In this document: piece after piece, positions 8,074 through 16,653 of the stretch
Layout of the letters: the number at the start of each line of letters is the position of its first letter
How positions within the stretch are numbered: position 1 is the stretch's first letter
Origin: JAPWJZ01 sp041287865
GTDB lineage: Bacteria; Pseudomonadota; Alphaproteobacteria; Micavibrionales; UBA2020
DNA: 64,000 bases
Assembly: GCA_041287865.1 (NCBI GenBank)
Contig: JBGGMV010000036.1
Coordinates: forward strand, 1 to 64,000
Reading direction: 5' to 3'
The notes under the pieces: model-generated
Told to the model about the DNA's origin: nothing
Database searches by the model: none
Seen by the model: only the letters and a program-made list of their open reading frames with translations
Position numbers and translations under genes: made by a program

Positions 8074-8685
8074 ATGCCTATGCCCATCGGTCAAAAGATT
8101 TCTTCCTTCTTCCGCAACGCCTTTATCCGCGCCACGCATTTCGAAAGCGCGGCCGATTTTGATCGCAAGGACGAGGTGATGGGCAGGGTGTTGGCGCTGT
8201 CGAAGGCCGTGACCGATACGAGCGCCGAAGGCTATGAAGACCGCTTGAAAGAAACGCTGAAGCAGACCCGCACGCGTCATCTGGATGTGCTGGCGGAAAA
8301 ACAGGTCGCTGTCGCGCTCGACAACCGCTTTGCCAAACAGCAGATCGACGACCGCGAAATGTCGGTCGACGGCATGTTCTATGTCGGCCCGCAGCAGGCG
8401 GCGCTGGGCGGCCTCGCGACGCTGCGCGACGGCAAGGGCGAACAGGCGCGCGTCAACAGCATCTTCCTTGAAAGACTGGCCGAAGTGTTAAGCGAAGTCA
8501 CCCCGGTCATGGACCTGCATGCCTATAGCTTTACCACCGTCGCCATGGGCGGCGACGGCATGGCCTGCTGGGTCAACAACCACAAATGGGCGGTCGAGGG
8601 CGAAGGCGCGGCGCATGCGCTGGCCCAGAACCCGCAGCTGCGCAAACCGCCGCTGAAACAGGCACCGGCTGCCAAGCCGAACTAA
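8074..8685 (+). CDS. Hypothetical soluble protein
   Basis: A 203-residue protein without signal peptide or membrane segment. The first 90 residues are charged and helical, the middle has DREMSVDGMFYVGPQQAALGG, and the tail is Lys/Pro/Ala-rich. The start ATG at 8074 has a GAGG SD and a TTGACA promoter upstream. It appears to be a single-gene unit, facing the next gene tail to tail. I do not recognise the family. Confidence 0.65.
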   Translation: MPMPIGQKISSFFRNAFIRATHFESAADFDRKDEVMGRVLALSKAVTDTSAEGYEDRLKETLKQTRTRHLDVLAEKQVAVALDNRFAKQQIDDREMSVDGMFYVGPQQAALGGLATLRDGKGEQARVNSIFLERLAEVLSEVTPVMDLHAYSFTTVAMGGDGMACWVNNHKWAVEGEGAAHALAQNPQLRKPPLKQAPAAKPN

Positions 8686-8703
8686 TCAAAGCCGGTATTT
8701 AAA

Positions 8704-9066
8704 TCAGGGGCAGATCGCCTGCTTCACGTCGGCGCGGCTGGAATACTTGCCGTAGTGTTCGAAGGATGACACTTTCCACACCGGGCAGCCCTTGGCCGAT
8801 GTTTCGCCGGTGGCAACCAAAAATCCATGATCTTCCGCGCCGGCTTTCGACGCGACCCAGGGCACGGTGAAGCCCGGCTTGATGTCCGATGCCTTCAGGC
8901 CATGGGTGTTGAAATAGGCGGTGAGGGTTTGCTGGATGTCGGCCGTATATTTCGCCCTGACTTCGTCGGGGGAGGGCGGCGGGCTTGCGGGCTTTTGCTC
9001 GCAACCGGCGCCGGTCAGCAGGGCCACGGCGGCAAAGGCGCAAAGGGCGGCTTTCTTGAACGACAT
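8704..9066 (-). CDS. Small predicted lipoprotein
   Basis: A 120-residue protein starting at the ATG at 9066, which has a GGAG SD. The N-terminus is a lipoprotein signal peptide ending in the lipobox LTGAGC, with Cys22 as the lipidated residue. A Pro-rich linker (ASPPPSPDE) follows, then a compact domain with two Cys (GCPVW and AICP at the very C-terminus) that could form a disulfide in the periplasm. Function unknown. It is transcribed divergently from the SRPBCC gene. Confidence 0.75.
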   Translation of the reverse strand: MSFKKAALCAFAAVALLTGAGCEQKPASPPPSPDEVRAKYTADIQQTLTAYFNTHGLKASDIKPGFTVPWVASKAGAEDHGFLVATGETSAKGCPVWKVSSFEHYGKYSSRADVKQAICP

Positions 9067-9212
9067 CCTTGTTTCTCCGTCATTTTTTAAGGTGCCCAAA
9101 TCTAGCATTCCGCGCCCCTTTTGTCAAATTATGAAAAATCAAGGACTTGACCATGGGCCGGTTTTTGCGGCAAAGTCGGCGGAAAGTTTTTGCATTCAAG
9201 GGGGTAAAGGCC

Positions 9213-9746
9213 ATGGGATATGCACCGTACATTGTTTTTGTTTCGCTGCTGATCCTGCTGGTCGTGGTCATCGTCCAGCGTCCCTCGACCTTCAGCTACA
9301 CGCGCACACTGTCGATGCCGCATCCGGTGGGGAAGATTTTTCCGCATGTGAACAACCTGAAAAAATGGCACGACTGGTCGCCCTGGGCGCAGCTCGATCC
9401 CAACTGCAAGACGACCTATGAAGGGCCGGAGGCGGGCCTTGGCGCGATCATGAAATGGGAAGGCAATAAAGAAGTCGGCATGGGCAGCATGACGATCATC
9501 TCCAGCCTGCCCAATACGCGCATCCAGTACCGCCTGAACTTCCTCAAGCCCTTCAAGGGCACCAGCGAAGCGGAAATTTCATTCAAGCCCGAAGCCAATG
9601 GCACGCTGGTCAGCTGGACGATGACGGGCCACAACAACTTCATCGCCAAGGCCATGGGCCTGTTCATGGATTGCGAAAAGATGATCGGCGACAAGTTCGA
9701 CGAAGGTCTCGACAACCTCGACGAAACAGTTGCGAAGGCTGCCTAG
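9213..9746 (+). CDS. Membrane-anchored SRPBCC (polyketide cyclase-like) protein
   Basis: A 177-residue protein starting at the ATG at 9213 (SD GGGGGT). One N-terminal membrane helix (residues 4-21) is followed by a START/SRPBCC-type domain. Typical features are HVNNLKKWHDWSPWAQLDP, GPEAGLGAIMKWEG, a central beta-sheet, and a C-terminal helix with DKFDEGLDNL. The family binds hydrophobic ligands; the substrate here is unknown. Its last 4 bases overlap the end of the opposing gene. Confidence 0.75.
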   Translation: MGYAPYIVFVSLLILLVVVIVQRPSTFSYTRTLSMPHPVGKIFPHVNNLKKWHDWSPWAQLDPNCKTTYEGPEAGLGAIMKWEGNKEVGMGSMTIISSLPNTRIQYRLNFLKPFKGTSEAEISFKPEANGTLVSWTMTGHNNFIAKAMGLFMDCEKMIGDKFDEGLDNLDETVAKAA

Positions 9747-10438
9747 AGCTTCCGGACGCTGCAGGAGTCTTTCCTGTTTGCAAGCTTGTAGGGGCAGAGT
9801 TCGAACCCCAGCGTGCCGCCGATGACTGAATTATCCAGCTTTTCCGGCTTGCATTCGTTGTCGAATTTTTCGGGTATGCCCGAGGTTCTGTATGAATTCG
9901 GCCCTTGGTAAAGCGTGGCAAACATGCTCCCGCCCTGCAAAAACGCCAGCTGAGTGAAGGCGTCCGCGCTGCCCTGTTTCGCGGCGGCGCAGAACCATTT
10001 GCCGGCCTCCGCCCCGTTCTGCAGCAGGCTGTAGGCGTAAAGGCGGCCCAGCGTTTCCTGCGCCTGTTTGTCGCCCGTTTCGGCGCGCCGTTGCAACTGC
10101 GCCGCCGCAAGCTCGAACAGCTCCTTCGCCTCGGCGTCGCGCTCGGGGGCGCCGTACATCTTGTTCTGGTGATAGACTTCGGCCACGAACATCTGCGATA
10201 CGGGGTCGGCCGACTTGATGCCGTAGGCGCAGACCTGCGCCGCGTCGCGCGCGTTGTTCAGTTGTTCCCGTGCCATCTCGCAGCGCCCGCCCGCGTTCAG
10301 CATCGCGGGCAGCATGGTCAGGTACTGTTCCGGCACCGCAAGGCGCAGGACAGCAAGCGTGGTAATGACAATGCCCAGCCAGACCAGCGGGTTTCTGAAG
10401 ATGGACTTCTTCGGGTTGTCGGGTGAAGGCTCTGCCAT
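9743..10438 (-). CDS. Membrane-anchored Sel1/TPR-like repeat protein
   Basis: A 231-residue protein with one membrane helix at about residues 18-36. The rest is helical, with Ala-rich repeats of Sel1 character (ADPVSQMFVAEVYHQ, AETGDKQAQETLGRLYA, AAKQGSADAFTQLA). The C-terminal 60 residues contain several Cys that may form disulfides. Orientation is probably N-in with the repeats in the periplasm. Such proteins act as scaffolds; no partner is visible here. Confidence 0.6.
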   Translation of the reverse strand: MAEPSPDNPKKSIFRNPLVWLGIVITTLAVLRLAVPEQYLTMLPAMLNAGGRCEMAREQLNNARDAAQVCAYGIKSADPVSQMFVAEVYHQNKMYGAPERDAEAKELFELAAAQLQRRAETGDKQAQETLGRLYAYSLLQNGAEAGKWFCAAAKQGSADAFTQLAFLQGGSMFATLYQGPNSYRTSGIPEKFDNECKPEKLDNSVIGGTLGFELCPYKLANRKDSCSVRKL

Positions 10439-10520
10439 GCCTCCATCCTAGCGGACAGGTTAACCTCGTCAAGCGAAGTGGGGTCTGCTAGCATTAAGTA
10501 GCCATTCTACGGAGGTTTTT

Positions 10521-11429
10521 TTGAGGATCGTTTTATTTATTGCCTTTGTCACTCTCATAGCCCTGCCATACCCAGCGAAGGCCGAACCGCCGCCGCTGAC
10601 CGCGCTAGGATTTTCGTTCAAGGATTGCGGGGAGATGAAGGTATGTGAGGATACCTTTAACAGCTATCTTCGAAAAAAGTATCCCGCAGGCACGCCCGCG
10701 AAAGTGATGGAAGAAGATATCCTGAAGGAACGAGAGGGTGATTGGCGCCCATTAATGGGGATTGCTAACTGTAAATTCGAAGATGCCTGTGATCAGGAGC
10801 GGAATGCGATTGAGGCAAAGTTTCCTTCTGATACCCCAGAGGGCAAAAAAGCACAGGTGACTGCTAGCATTGAATGGTGGCACTCGCAATTTGTAGGTAG
10901 TTTTGAATCTTATTACCAGATTTCGAACACGGACTATAATTTTGTAGCGAAATGCCATGCCGATAAAGGCGGAAAAATTGTGAGTGTCGAGGCAGAATTT
11001 TATCCCGACCCCTATTGGCCCGATGGTGTGCCGCTTCCTGCCAAGGGTTATATTCCGCCAATATTGCTGAATGTTGGATACGGATCACCCGAAGAAGGTT
11101 TGCAAGTACCAGCTGAAAGCATATTTATACAGCCGACCGAGTTTAGCGGGAGGTTGCAGGAAGCCTTCCCTGATGGAACGCATCAGGATAAGTTACGGCA
11201 GACACTGCGGGAACAGGGATTTGTCGAGCTTAAGCGTAAAGGCGACGCCGGCTCTGATCTTCCATATGAGGCGCGATACTATACTTCAATCAACAGTCGG
11301 ACGTATCTTGATTGGAGAAAAAATAAAGGAGCTGGCCGATGCTCATCTTGGTGGGAGGTTAAATGGTTTGTGGATGAAAAAGGAATTATCAAATCGCTTA
11401 ATGGTAACGCAATGAACGTATGCTCCTGA
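10521..11429 (+). CDS. Secreted hypothetical protein
   Basis: A 302-residue protein with a signal peptide cleaved near AKA-EPP (residue 21). The start is TTG at 10521, supported by a strong GGAGG at 10511-10515; no ATG is near. Two pairs of Cys occur early (KDCGEMKVC, NCKFEDAC) and more at the end, so it is probably disulfide-bonded in the periplasm. The 3' half is AT-richer than the neighbours. The next gene starts inside its last codons. No family recognised. Confidence 0.65.
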   Translation: MRIVLFIAFVTLIALPYPAKAEPPPLTALGFSFKDCGEMKVCEDTFNSYLRKKYPAGTPAKVMEEDILKEREGDWRPLMGIANCKFEDACDQERNAIEAKFPSDTPEGKKAQVTASIEWWHSQFVGSFESYYQISNTDYNFVAKCHADKGGKIVSVEAEFYPDPYWPDGVPLPAKGYIPPILLNVGYGSPEEGLQVPAESIFIQPTEFSGRLQEAFPDGTHQDKLRQTLREQGFVELKRKGDAGSDLPYEARYYTSINSRTYLDWRKNKGAGRCSSWWEVKWFVDEKGIIKSLNGNAMNVCS

Positions 11430-12655
11430 TGACACTCCCTCACGAATCCAAATTTAAATCCTTCTTTGCCGATGCCGGCTGGCTCAACGCCCGCCGCCTG
11501 ATCGCCTATCCGCGCATCTTTGTCACGTTATATGTGATCGCCATCGTGATCGTGCTGGCGGTTTCCAGCGGCGGGGTTGTGTTCAACAAACCGGTGGGCA
11601 CCGATTTCCTGATGATGTGGACATCGGGGAAAATGGTGAACGAGGGCCGCGCGGCCGAGGCCTACGACTACAAAAAACAACTGGAGGCGCAGGCAACCGC
11701 GCTGCCATGGAAACAGGAAGCGAAGGATATTCCTTTCTACGCCTGGCTCTACCCGCCGATGTTCCTCTGCGTTGCGGCGCTGCTGGCGTTCCTGCCGTAT
11801 CTGGCGGCGCTGGCGGTATGGCAGCTTTCGACCCTGCCCGCCTACCTGCTGGCGGTGCGCGGGATTGTGAAAGAAAAAGGCGCGATGATGGCGGCGCTGG
11901 GTTTCCCCGGCGTCTTCGTCAACCTCGGCCACGGGCATAACGGTTTTCTTAGCGCAGGCCTGTTCGGCGGCGCGCTGCTGTTCATGGAAAAGCGGCCCTA
12001 TGTCGCGGGCGCGCTGCTGGGCCTGCTGGCCTATAAACCGCAATTCGGCTTGCTGGTGCCGCTGGCCTTGCTGGCCGGATGGGAATGGCGGGCGATTGTG
12101 GCTGCGACCATCACCGTGCTGCTGACGGCTGCGGCATCGTGCCGGGCCTTCGGTATCGAAACATGGCGCGCGTTCTTTGAAAGTCTCTCGCTGACGCGCG
12201 GATTTATCCTAGAAGCAGGGCCGACGGGCTGGGAGAAAATCCAGAGCGTCTTTGCCGCAAGCCGCATGCTAGGCCTTGGCGTCGCGCCTGCCTATGTTGC
12301 GCAAGCGATCTTCGCGCTCGCCGCCGCCATCGTCGTCTGGATGGCATGGCGGCAGAAAGACGCAGGATTGCGCGGCGCGGCGCTGGTGCTGGGCACGCTG
12401 ATGGCGACGCCCTATGTGCTCGATTACGATATGGTGATGCTGGCGCTGCCGATTGCCTTCATGGCGGCGATCGGGTTGAAGGACGGCTTCCGCCGTTGGG
12501 AGAAAATCATTCTCGCAGCCGCATGGCTGCTGCCGCTGGTCTCGCGCATTACCGGCAAGTTTATCGGTGTGCCGCTCGCGCCCTTTGTGATGGGGTTGTT
12601 GCTGTGGGTGGTTTACAGGCGGCTTAGGCCGGGTCGTCCGCTTCCGGCGGTTTAG
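11420..12655 (+). CDS. GT87-family (DUF2029) membrane glycosyltransferase
   Basis: An integral membrane protein of about 411 residues with around ten hydrophobic segments. It resembles polyprenol-phosphate-dependent mannosyl/arabinosyltransferases of family GT87: an early periplasmic loop with GTDFLMMWTSGKMVNEGRA, then FYAWLYPPMFL, NLGHGHNGFL, and LLAYKPQFGLL. Asp62 in GTDF is the likely catalytic Asp by family analogy. The ATG at 11420 lies inside the preceding gene; ATG 11429 overlaps its stop (TGATG), so the two are coupled either way. The acceptor is unknown. Confidence 0.8.
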   Translation: MLLMTLPHESKFKSFFADAGWLNARRLIAYPRIFVTLYVIAIVIVLAVSSGGVVFNKPVGTDFLMMWTSGKMVNEGRAAEAYDYKKQLEAQATALPWKQEAKDIPFYAWLYPPMFLCVAALLAFLPYLAALAVWQLSTLPAYLLAVRGIVKEKGAMMAALGFPGVFVNLGHGHNGFLSAGLFGGALLFMEKRPYVAGALLGLLAYKPQFGLLVPLALLAGWEWRAIVAATITVLLTAAASCRAFGIETWRAFFESLSLTRGFILEAGPTGWEKIQSVFAASRMLGLGVAPAYVAQAIFALAAAIVVWMAWRQKDAGLRGAALVLGTLMATPYVLDYDMVMLALPIAFMAAIGLKDGFRRWEKIILAAAWLLPLVSRITGKFIGVPLAPFVMGLLLWVVYRRLRPGRPLPAV

Positions 12656-13043
12656 GCAGCGGCGGTTTTTCCTCCGCCTTCTGCGCGTCGAATTTTTTCT
12701 TGGCGGCCTTGTAGCCCATCTTGCCGGCCTCTATCCCCGCATCCAGCATCAGATCCTGCACCATGCCGTAGACGATCATCTGGCCGGCATAAAAACCGGC
12801 GACAAGACCCGCGATCAGGCCGGTGAGGGTGGTGACCCAGACCTTCCACCCGCTCCAGTCGAAATAATCCGCCCCGTAATACCCGCCCACGCCGCCGCCG
12901 ATAAAGCAGAGCAGCATCGTCACAAAATAAATAATCGCCGCCTTCACGGCAAAGCCCGCGCCAAGCTTGCCTGCCTTCAGCGCCTGTTCCTTCAGCTGTT
13001 TTTTGTCGAGTTTGGGAATCACGCCTTCTGCCTGATCTTCCAC
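12624..13043 (-). CDS. Small membrane protein with glycine-rich helices
   Basis: A 139-residue protein with two or three hydrophobic segments (residues 30-55 and 65-98) rich in glycine (FIGGGVGGYYG, GLIAGLVAGFYAG), suggesting tight helix packing. Both ends are charged, and the C-terminal tail is Lys/Pro-rich. It starts with GTG at 13043, 25 bases inside the VOC gene, and its 3' end overlaps the opposing glycosyltransferase gene by 32 bases. Function unknown. Confidence 0.65.
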   Translation of the reverse strand: MEDQAEGVIPKLDKKQLKEQALKAGKLGAGFAVKAAIIYFVTMLLCFIGGGVGGYYGADYFDWSGWKVWVTTLTGLIAGLVAGFYAGQMIVYGMVQDLMLDAGIEAGKMGYKAAKKKFDAQKAEEKPPLPKPPEADDPA

Positions 13044-13381
13044 AGCACCCCTGCAGGGTCGCTGAGGTTAACCTCGCGGCCCCAGGGGAAGTCCTTGGGC
13101 GGGTTGGCCTTGGTGCCGGGGAATCTTTCGACGGTTTTTTTCGCGCTGAAGTCGGCCCACCAGTCGTCGAGGTTATCGACGACCAGCACCAGCATCTGCA
13201 TCTCGGCCCATTTGGGGGCGTCGATGTCCTGCAAAATAAAATAAGCGCCGCCGCAGCGCAGGCCAGCCGCGCCGCCACCCTGCCATTCGACTTTAAAGCC
13301 CAGTTCGGCGTGGAATTTGAGCGCTTCGGAGAAATCCTTGCCCGCAGGGGCGAAGGGATAGAGGGCGGTGGCGGATTGCAT
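13019..13381 (-). CDS. VOC superfamily (glyoxalase/bleomycin-resistance-like) protein
   Basis: A 120-residue single-module VOC protein with the two beta-alpha-beta-beta-beta units expected: FSEALKFHAELGFKVEWQ, AYFILQDID, MLVLVVDNLDDWW and the terminal WGREVNLSDPAGVLWKI. The ATG at 13381 has a strong AGGAGG SD. It could be a dioxygenase, lyase or binding protein; metal ligands are not obvious, so the function stays open. It precedes the glycine-rich membrane gene with an overlap. Confidence 0.8.
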   Translation of the reverse strand: MQSATALYPFAPAGKDFSEALKFHAELGFKVEWQGGGAAGLRCGGAYFILQDIDAPKWAEMQMLVLVVDNLDDWWADFSAKKTVERFPGTKANPPKDFPWGREVNLSDPAGVLWKIRQKA

Positions 13382-13389
13382 CTATCCTC

Positions 13390-14487
13390 CTAGTGGCCCA
13401 TCAGGCTGGCGTCGCGCTCGGCGGCGGCCTGTGCGTCTTTCAACTCGGTCTGCGCCTGGTTGGCGCGCATGCGGGCTTCCGCGGCTTTTTGTTTCGCCTG
13501 CTGGGCGCGGGATGTTTCGGTCGCGGCTTCGGCGGCGAGCTTGGCGGCATAGGCCTTCCATTTTTCGGCGTCTTTCGAACCCGCTTTTGCGGCGTCGGCT
13601 GCGGCCTTGGTGGCCTTGTCCTGCGCGGCCTTCGCCTGCGCGGCGGAGGATTCCGCCCAGGCCTCCAGCGCGGCTGCGTCAGCCACGGCCTTTTCGGCGA
13701 TGACCTTCGCGTCAAGCTCGCGGCCGGTGTTCTTGCGCTGCGGCTTTTCGCCCTTGTTCTCGGCGATCACGGGGCAGTTTTTGTGGATCCAGGCGTCGTG
13801 CTCGGCCTTCTTCGCGGCGTCGCTGAGCAGGGCCAGCGCCGATTGCGCCGCCGGGTTGTCGGCCAGCACCTTGCCGGCGGCCTGTATGATTTCAAACGGC
13901 GCGTCGCGCGTCACCTTCAGCGCGTCGTACATCGTGACGATATCCTTGCCTGCCTTGCTGAAATAATGGCGGCGTGCCTCGTGCACGACGGCGTCGGCTT
14001 TCTTTTGCGCCTCGGCGGCTTTCGCCTCGGCTTCCTTGGCGATGCCGTCCTCGCGCTCGAACAGCGCGGAGAAGGCGGCGTGCTGCGCGGGCGGCGCGCC
14101 GCGCAACTGCTGGTTCGCCTTGGTGGCGGCGTCGCGCTTGGTCTTGGCTTCCGCCGCCTGCTTGGCGGCCCAGTCCGTCCATTTTTTCGCTTCGGCCAGG
14201 TGCTGGTCGTATTTCTTTTTCAGCTCCTGCTCCTGCGGGGTCAGGACGGGTTCGGCCTTGGGCGGCGTCTGCTGCACGATCCAGCGGTCGTGCTCGGCCT
14301 TTTTCAGCGGATCGTTCAGCACGCGGTAGGACGCGTTGATCAGCTGCATCATGCGCAGCGCTTCGTCGCTGCCGATGTTCTTGTCGGGATGGTATTTGTG
14401 CGCCAGAATTTTATAGGCAGCGGAAATCAGCGCCTGCGGCGCGTCGCGGGTGATTTTCAGGTTATCGTAGTGTGTGACGACGGACAT
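13390..14487 (-). CDS. J-domain protein with a second, HPD-less J-like domain and Ala-rich coiled coil
   Basis: Residues 1-70 form a J domain with the DnaK-stimulating HPD motif (His33-Pro34-Asp35 in KYHPDK). Residues 85-175 are an Ala/Lys/Glu coiled coil. Residues 183-236 repeat the J domain (MYDALKVTRDAP against HYDNLKITRDAP; KKAEHDAWI against KKAEHDRWI) but lack HPD. Residues 260-365 are a second Ala-rich coiled coil. No Gly/Phe or zinc-finger region is present, so it is not DnaJ itself. It is probably a co-chaperone for specific clients. An AAGG SD precedes the ATG. Confidence 0.85.
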   Translation of the reverse strand: MSVVTHYDNLKITRDAPQALISAAYKILAHKYHPDKNIGSDEALRMMQLINASYRVLNDPLKKAEHDRWIVQQTPPKAEPVLTPQEQELKKKYDQHLAEAKKWTDWAAKQAAEAKTKRDAATKANQQLRGAPPAQHAAFSALFEREDGIAKEAEAKAAEAQKKADAVVHEARRHYFSKAGKDIVTMYDALKVTRDAPFEIIQAAGKVLADNPAAQSALALLSDAAKKAEHDAWIHKNCPVIAENKGEKPQRKNTGRELDAKVIAEKAVADAAALEAWAESSAAQAKAAQDKATKAAADAAKAGSKDAEKWKAYAAKLAAEAATETSRAQQAKQKAAEARMRANQAQTELKDAQAAAERDASLMGH

Positions 14488-14509
14488 CAGTACCTTACGA
14501 AAAATAACT

Positions 14510-14773
14510 TCAGCCTTTTACAGCCAATGCCAGCTTATCCTGCCGGTTCAATGATTTTATGACGGCTTCACGCTTCAAGGCAAAGCCTTTCGTGCGGTGG
14601 CTTTCTGTATAAAAAACCGCCAGCGGGCCCCGTCCGCGCGTATATTTCGCGCCTTTTCCGGCGATATGGGCAACCAGACGCCTTTCCAGGTCGTTGGTCA
14701 TACCGGTATAAAGCGAGCCGTCGCCGCATTTCAGGATATAAACTGTCCATTTCTTCTTGAGGGCGCGGGGCAG
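14510..14773 (-). CDS. GIY-YIG domain nuclease, apparent CTG start
   Basis: A small single-domain GIY-YIG protein of the YhbQ/UPF0213 type. The frame reads VYILKCGDGSLYTGMTNDLERRLVAH in sequence order, containing the family's VYIL and YTGMT motifs, and ends with SLNRQDKLALAVKG. The first in-frame ATG (14701) would delete the catalytic N-terminus. The open frame begins after a stop codon at about 14791, and the only start-like codon with an SD is CTG at 14773 (GGAG at 14781-14784, 7-base spacer). That gives 87 residues, the normal length. It precedes the J-domain gene by 22 bases. Confidence 0.75.
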   Translation of the reverse strand: MPRALKKKWTVYILKCGDGSLYTGMTNDLERRLVAHIAGKGAKYTRGRGPLAVFYTESHRTKGFALKREAVIKSLNRQDKLALAVKG

Positions 14774-14847
14774 GGGATTTCTCCGGCTTTATTCTTGAAC
14801 GGATAGTCTGTAATCTCATTATGCACCAAACAGTGAAGGTTGTGAAC

Positions 14848-15933
14848 ATGTCGGATACAGCGGAAGTCCTTTTCGACGTCAAGGGCGGCACGGGGTTCAT
14901 CATCCTCAACCGCCCGCAGGCGCTGAACGCGCTCAACCTGAACATGATCCGCCAGATGGACCGGAAACTGGTCGAGTGGGCGAAGGATAAAAACATCCGG
15001 GCCGTCGCCGTGACGGGCGCGGGCGACCGCGCCTTCTGCGCGGGCGGCGACGTGAAGGCCGTGGCGCTCGATGCGCTGGCGCTGCGTGAAGGCAAATCCG
15101 ACGGCCAGCTGACGCGCGATTTCTTCCGCGAGGAATATATCCTCAACCACCGCATCCAGACGTTTCCGAAGCCCTATATCTCGCTGGTGAACGGCATTGT
15201 GATGGGCGGCGGCAAAGGCATTTCCGCGCATGGATCGCACAGGGTCGTGACGGAAAACACGCTATTCGCCATGCCCGAAACCAATATCGGATTTTTCCCC
15301 GATGTCGGCGGCGGCTATTTCCTGCCGCGCTGCCCGGGGCAGACGGGCGCCTATCTGGCCATGACCAGCAAGCGCATCAAGGCCATTGATACGATCTATA
15401 TCGGCTTCGCCACGCATTTTGTGAAGGCGACGGATTTGCCCGCGCTGATGGCGGCGCTGGGGTCGATGAACTGGGACCCGCGCGAAGATGCGAAAGACCT
15501 TGTGACGGAAGTCATCGAGGAGTTTGCAACCTTCCCGCCCGGCGATTCAGAACTCGCGCCCAACCGCGCGCGCATCGACAACTGCTTTGCGGGTGACCGG
15601 GTGGAGGATATCTTCGCCGCGCTCCAGCAGGACGGATCGCCGTGGGCGCAGGAAACGCTGACCACGCTCTACAGTATGTCGCCGACGTCGTTGAAGATTG
15701 CGCTGCGCCAGATACGCCTTGGCGCGAAAATGCCCTTCGCGCAGGTGATGACTATGGAATATCGCCTCTCCCAATCGCTCATGAAAGGCCATGATTTCTA
15801 CGAAGGCATCCGCGCCGCGCTCATCGACAAGGACCGCCAGCCCAAGTGGAAACCGGCCCGCGTAAACGAAGTGGCCGATAACGACGTAGAGGCCGCTTTC
15901 CAGAGCCTTGGCGACCGCGACCTGTTATTCTGA
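14848..15933 (+). CDS. 3-hydroxyisobutyryl-CoA hydrolase (enoyl-CoA hydratase superfamily)
   Basis: Hydrolyses 3-hydroxyisobutyryl-CoA in valine breakdown. The crotonase fold is clear: GAGDRAFCAGGDVKA and PYISLVNGIVMGGGKGISAHG form the oxyanion hole, and MPETNIGFFPDVGGGYFL holds the catalytic Glu/Asp pair. The insertion FFREEYILNHRI and the 361-residue length separate it from simple enoyl-CoA hydratases. ATG 14848 has a GAAGG SD; the ATG at 14821 has none. No other valine genes adjoin it. Confidence 0.9.
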   Translation: MSDTAEVLFDVKGGTGFIILNRPQALNALNLNMIRQMDRKLVEWAKDKNIRAVAVTGAGDRAFCAGGDVKAVALDALALREGKSDGQLTRDFFREEYILNHRIQTFPKPYISLVNGIVMGGGKGISAHGSHRVVTENTLFAMPETNIGFFPDVGGGYFLPRCPGQTGAYLAMTSKRIKAIDTIYIGFATHFVKATDLPALMAALGSMNWDPREDAKDLVTEVIEEFATFPPGDSELAPNRARIDNCFAGDRVEDIFAALQQDGSPWAQETLTTLYSMSPTSLKIALRQIRLGAKMPFAQVMTMEYRLSQSLMKGHDFYEGIRAALIDKDRQPKWKPARVNEVADNDVEAAFQSLGDRDLLF

Positions 15934-15951
15934 CTACTGGAATAATCTTTC

Positions 15952-15981
15952 TTGGCGCAAAACCTTGATTTGCACTAGAAT
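15952..15981 (+). promoter_or_regulatory. Candidate promoter of the MarR-family gene
   Basis: A -35-like TTGGCG at 15952-15957 is followed after 18 bases by TAGAAT at 15976-15981, which differs from TATAAT by one base. The GTG start of the regulator is 33 bases further on. Confidence 0.5.
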
Positions 15982-16013
15982 AAACCCAGTATTACTCCAT
16001 AGGGGGAGCGAGA

Positions 16014-16484
16014 GTGACCAGTCCGTATTACGACGCCATCAATCTTATCGAACGCCTGCACCGCCAGTTTCTGGACGTGCTGAAGGTCGAACTCGAGCGC
16101 GCCAATATCCTCGACATCAACAACGTGCAGAGCATGATTTTGCACAACATCGGCACCGATGAATTAACGGTGGGCGAGTTGACCGTGCGCGGTTATTACC
16201 TCGGCTCCAACGTGTCGTATAACGTGAAAAAGATGGTCGAAAACGGCTATCTGGTGCAGGAACGCTCCATCCACGACAAGCGCTCCGTGCGCGTCAAATT
16301 GTCTGACAAGGGCCGCAAGCTGAACGAAGCCATCATCAAGCTTTACAAGAAGCATGAAGAAAAGCTGGTGGGCGCAGGCCTTGCCAATGCGCGCATCGAA
16401 AGCATGAACCACGTGCTCCGCGACCTCGAAACCTTCTGGGGCGAGCAGATGGGCACCGGCGGACTGAATATCGCTTCGGCCTGA
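16014..16484 (+). CDS. MarR-family winged-helix regulator, LdtR-like
   Basis: A 156-residue DNA-binding protein. The winged helix covers residues about 35-100: TVGELTVRGYYLGSNVSYNVKKMVENGYL is the recognition-helix region (read in two parts) and ERSIHDKRSVRVKLSDKG the wing with the typical DKR motif. The long N- and C-terminal helices should form the dimer interface. The pattern resembles LdtR, known in alphaproteobacteria as a regulator of L,D-transpeptidase and osmotic tolerance. GTG at 16014 has an AGGGGG SD. It seems to be monocistronic. Confidence 0.85.
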   Translation: MTSPYYDAINLIERLHRQFLDVLKVELERANILDINNVQSMILHNIGTDELTVGELTVRGYYLGSNVSYNVKKMVENGYLVQERSIHDKRSVRVKLSDKGRKLNEAIIKLYKKHEEKLVGAGLANARIESMNHVLRDLETFWGEQMGTGGLNIASA

Positions 16485-16529
16485 TCTGACGCACTGCCGC
16501 AATCCATAAAATTTTTTGTTACGGCAACT

Positions 16530-16555
16530 CGCCATTATTATGGCGAAAGTTTTTG
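16530..16555 (+). terminator. Hairpin followed by T-run after the MarR-family gene
   Basis: CGCCAT-TATT-ATGGCG forms a perfect 6-bp stem at 16530-16545, followed by AAAG and five T residues. It lies 46 bases after the regulator's stop. Confidence 0.5.
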
Positions 16556-16653
16556 AATTATTATTTTTTTTGCCATAGACGCATCATCTTTACGGTGCTA
16601 ATTTTTTCAAATCAAATTTCATCGTTAGTTTTTCGTTACGGGAGAACTTCATC

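Noticed and set aside
13393..14562. 389-codon plus-strand open frame opposite the J-domain gene
   Set aside because: It mirrors a GC-rich Ala/Lys coding sequence; the translated Gly/Leu/Arg-rich product has no SD-supported start and no recognisable domain.
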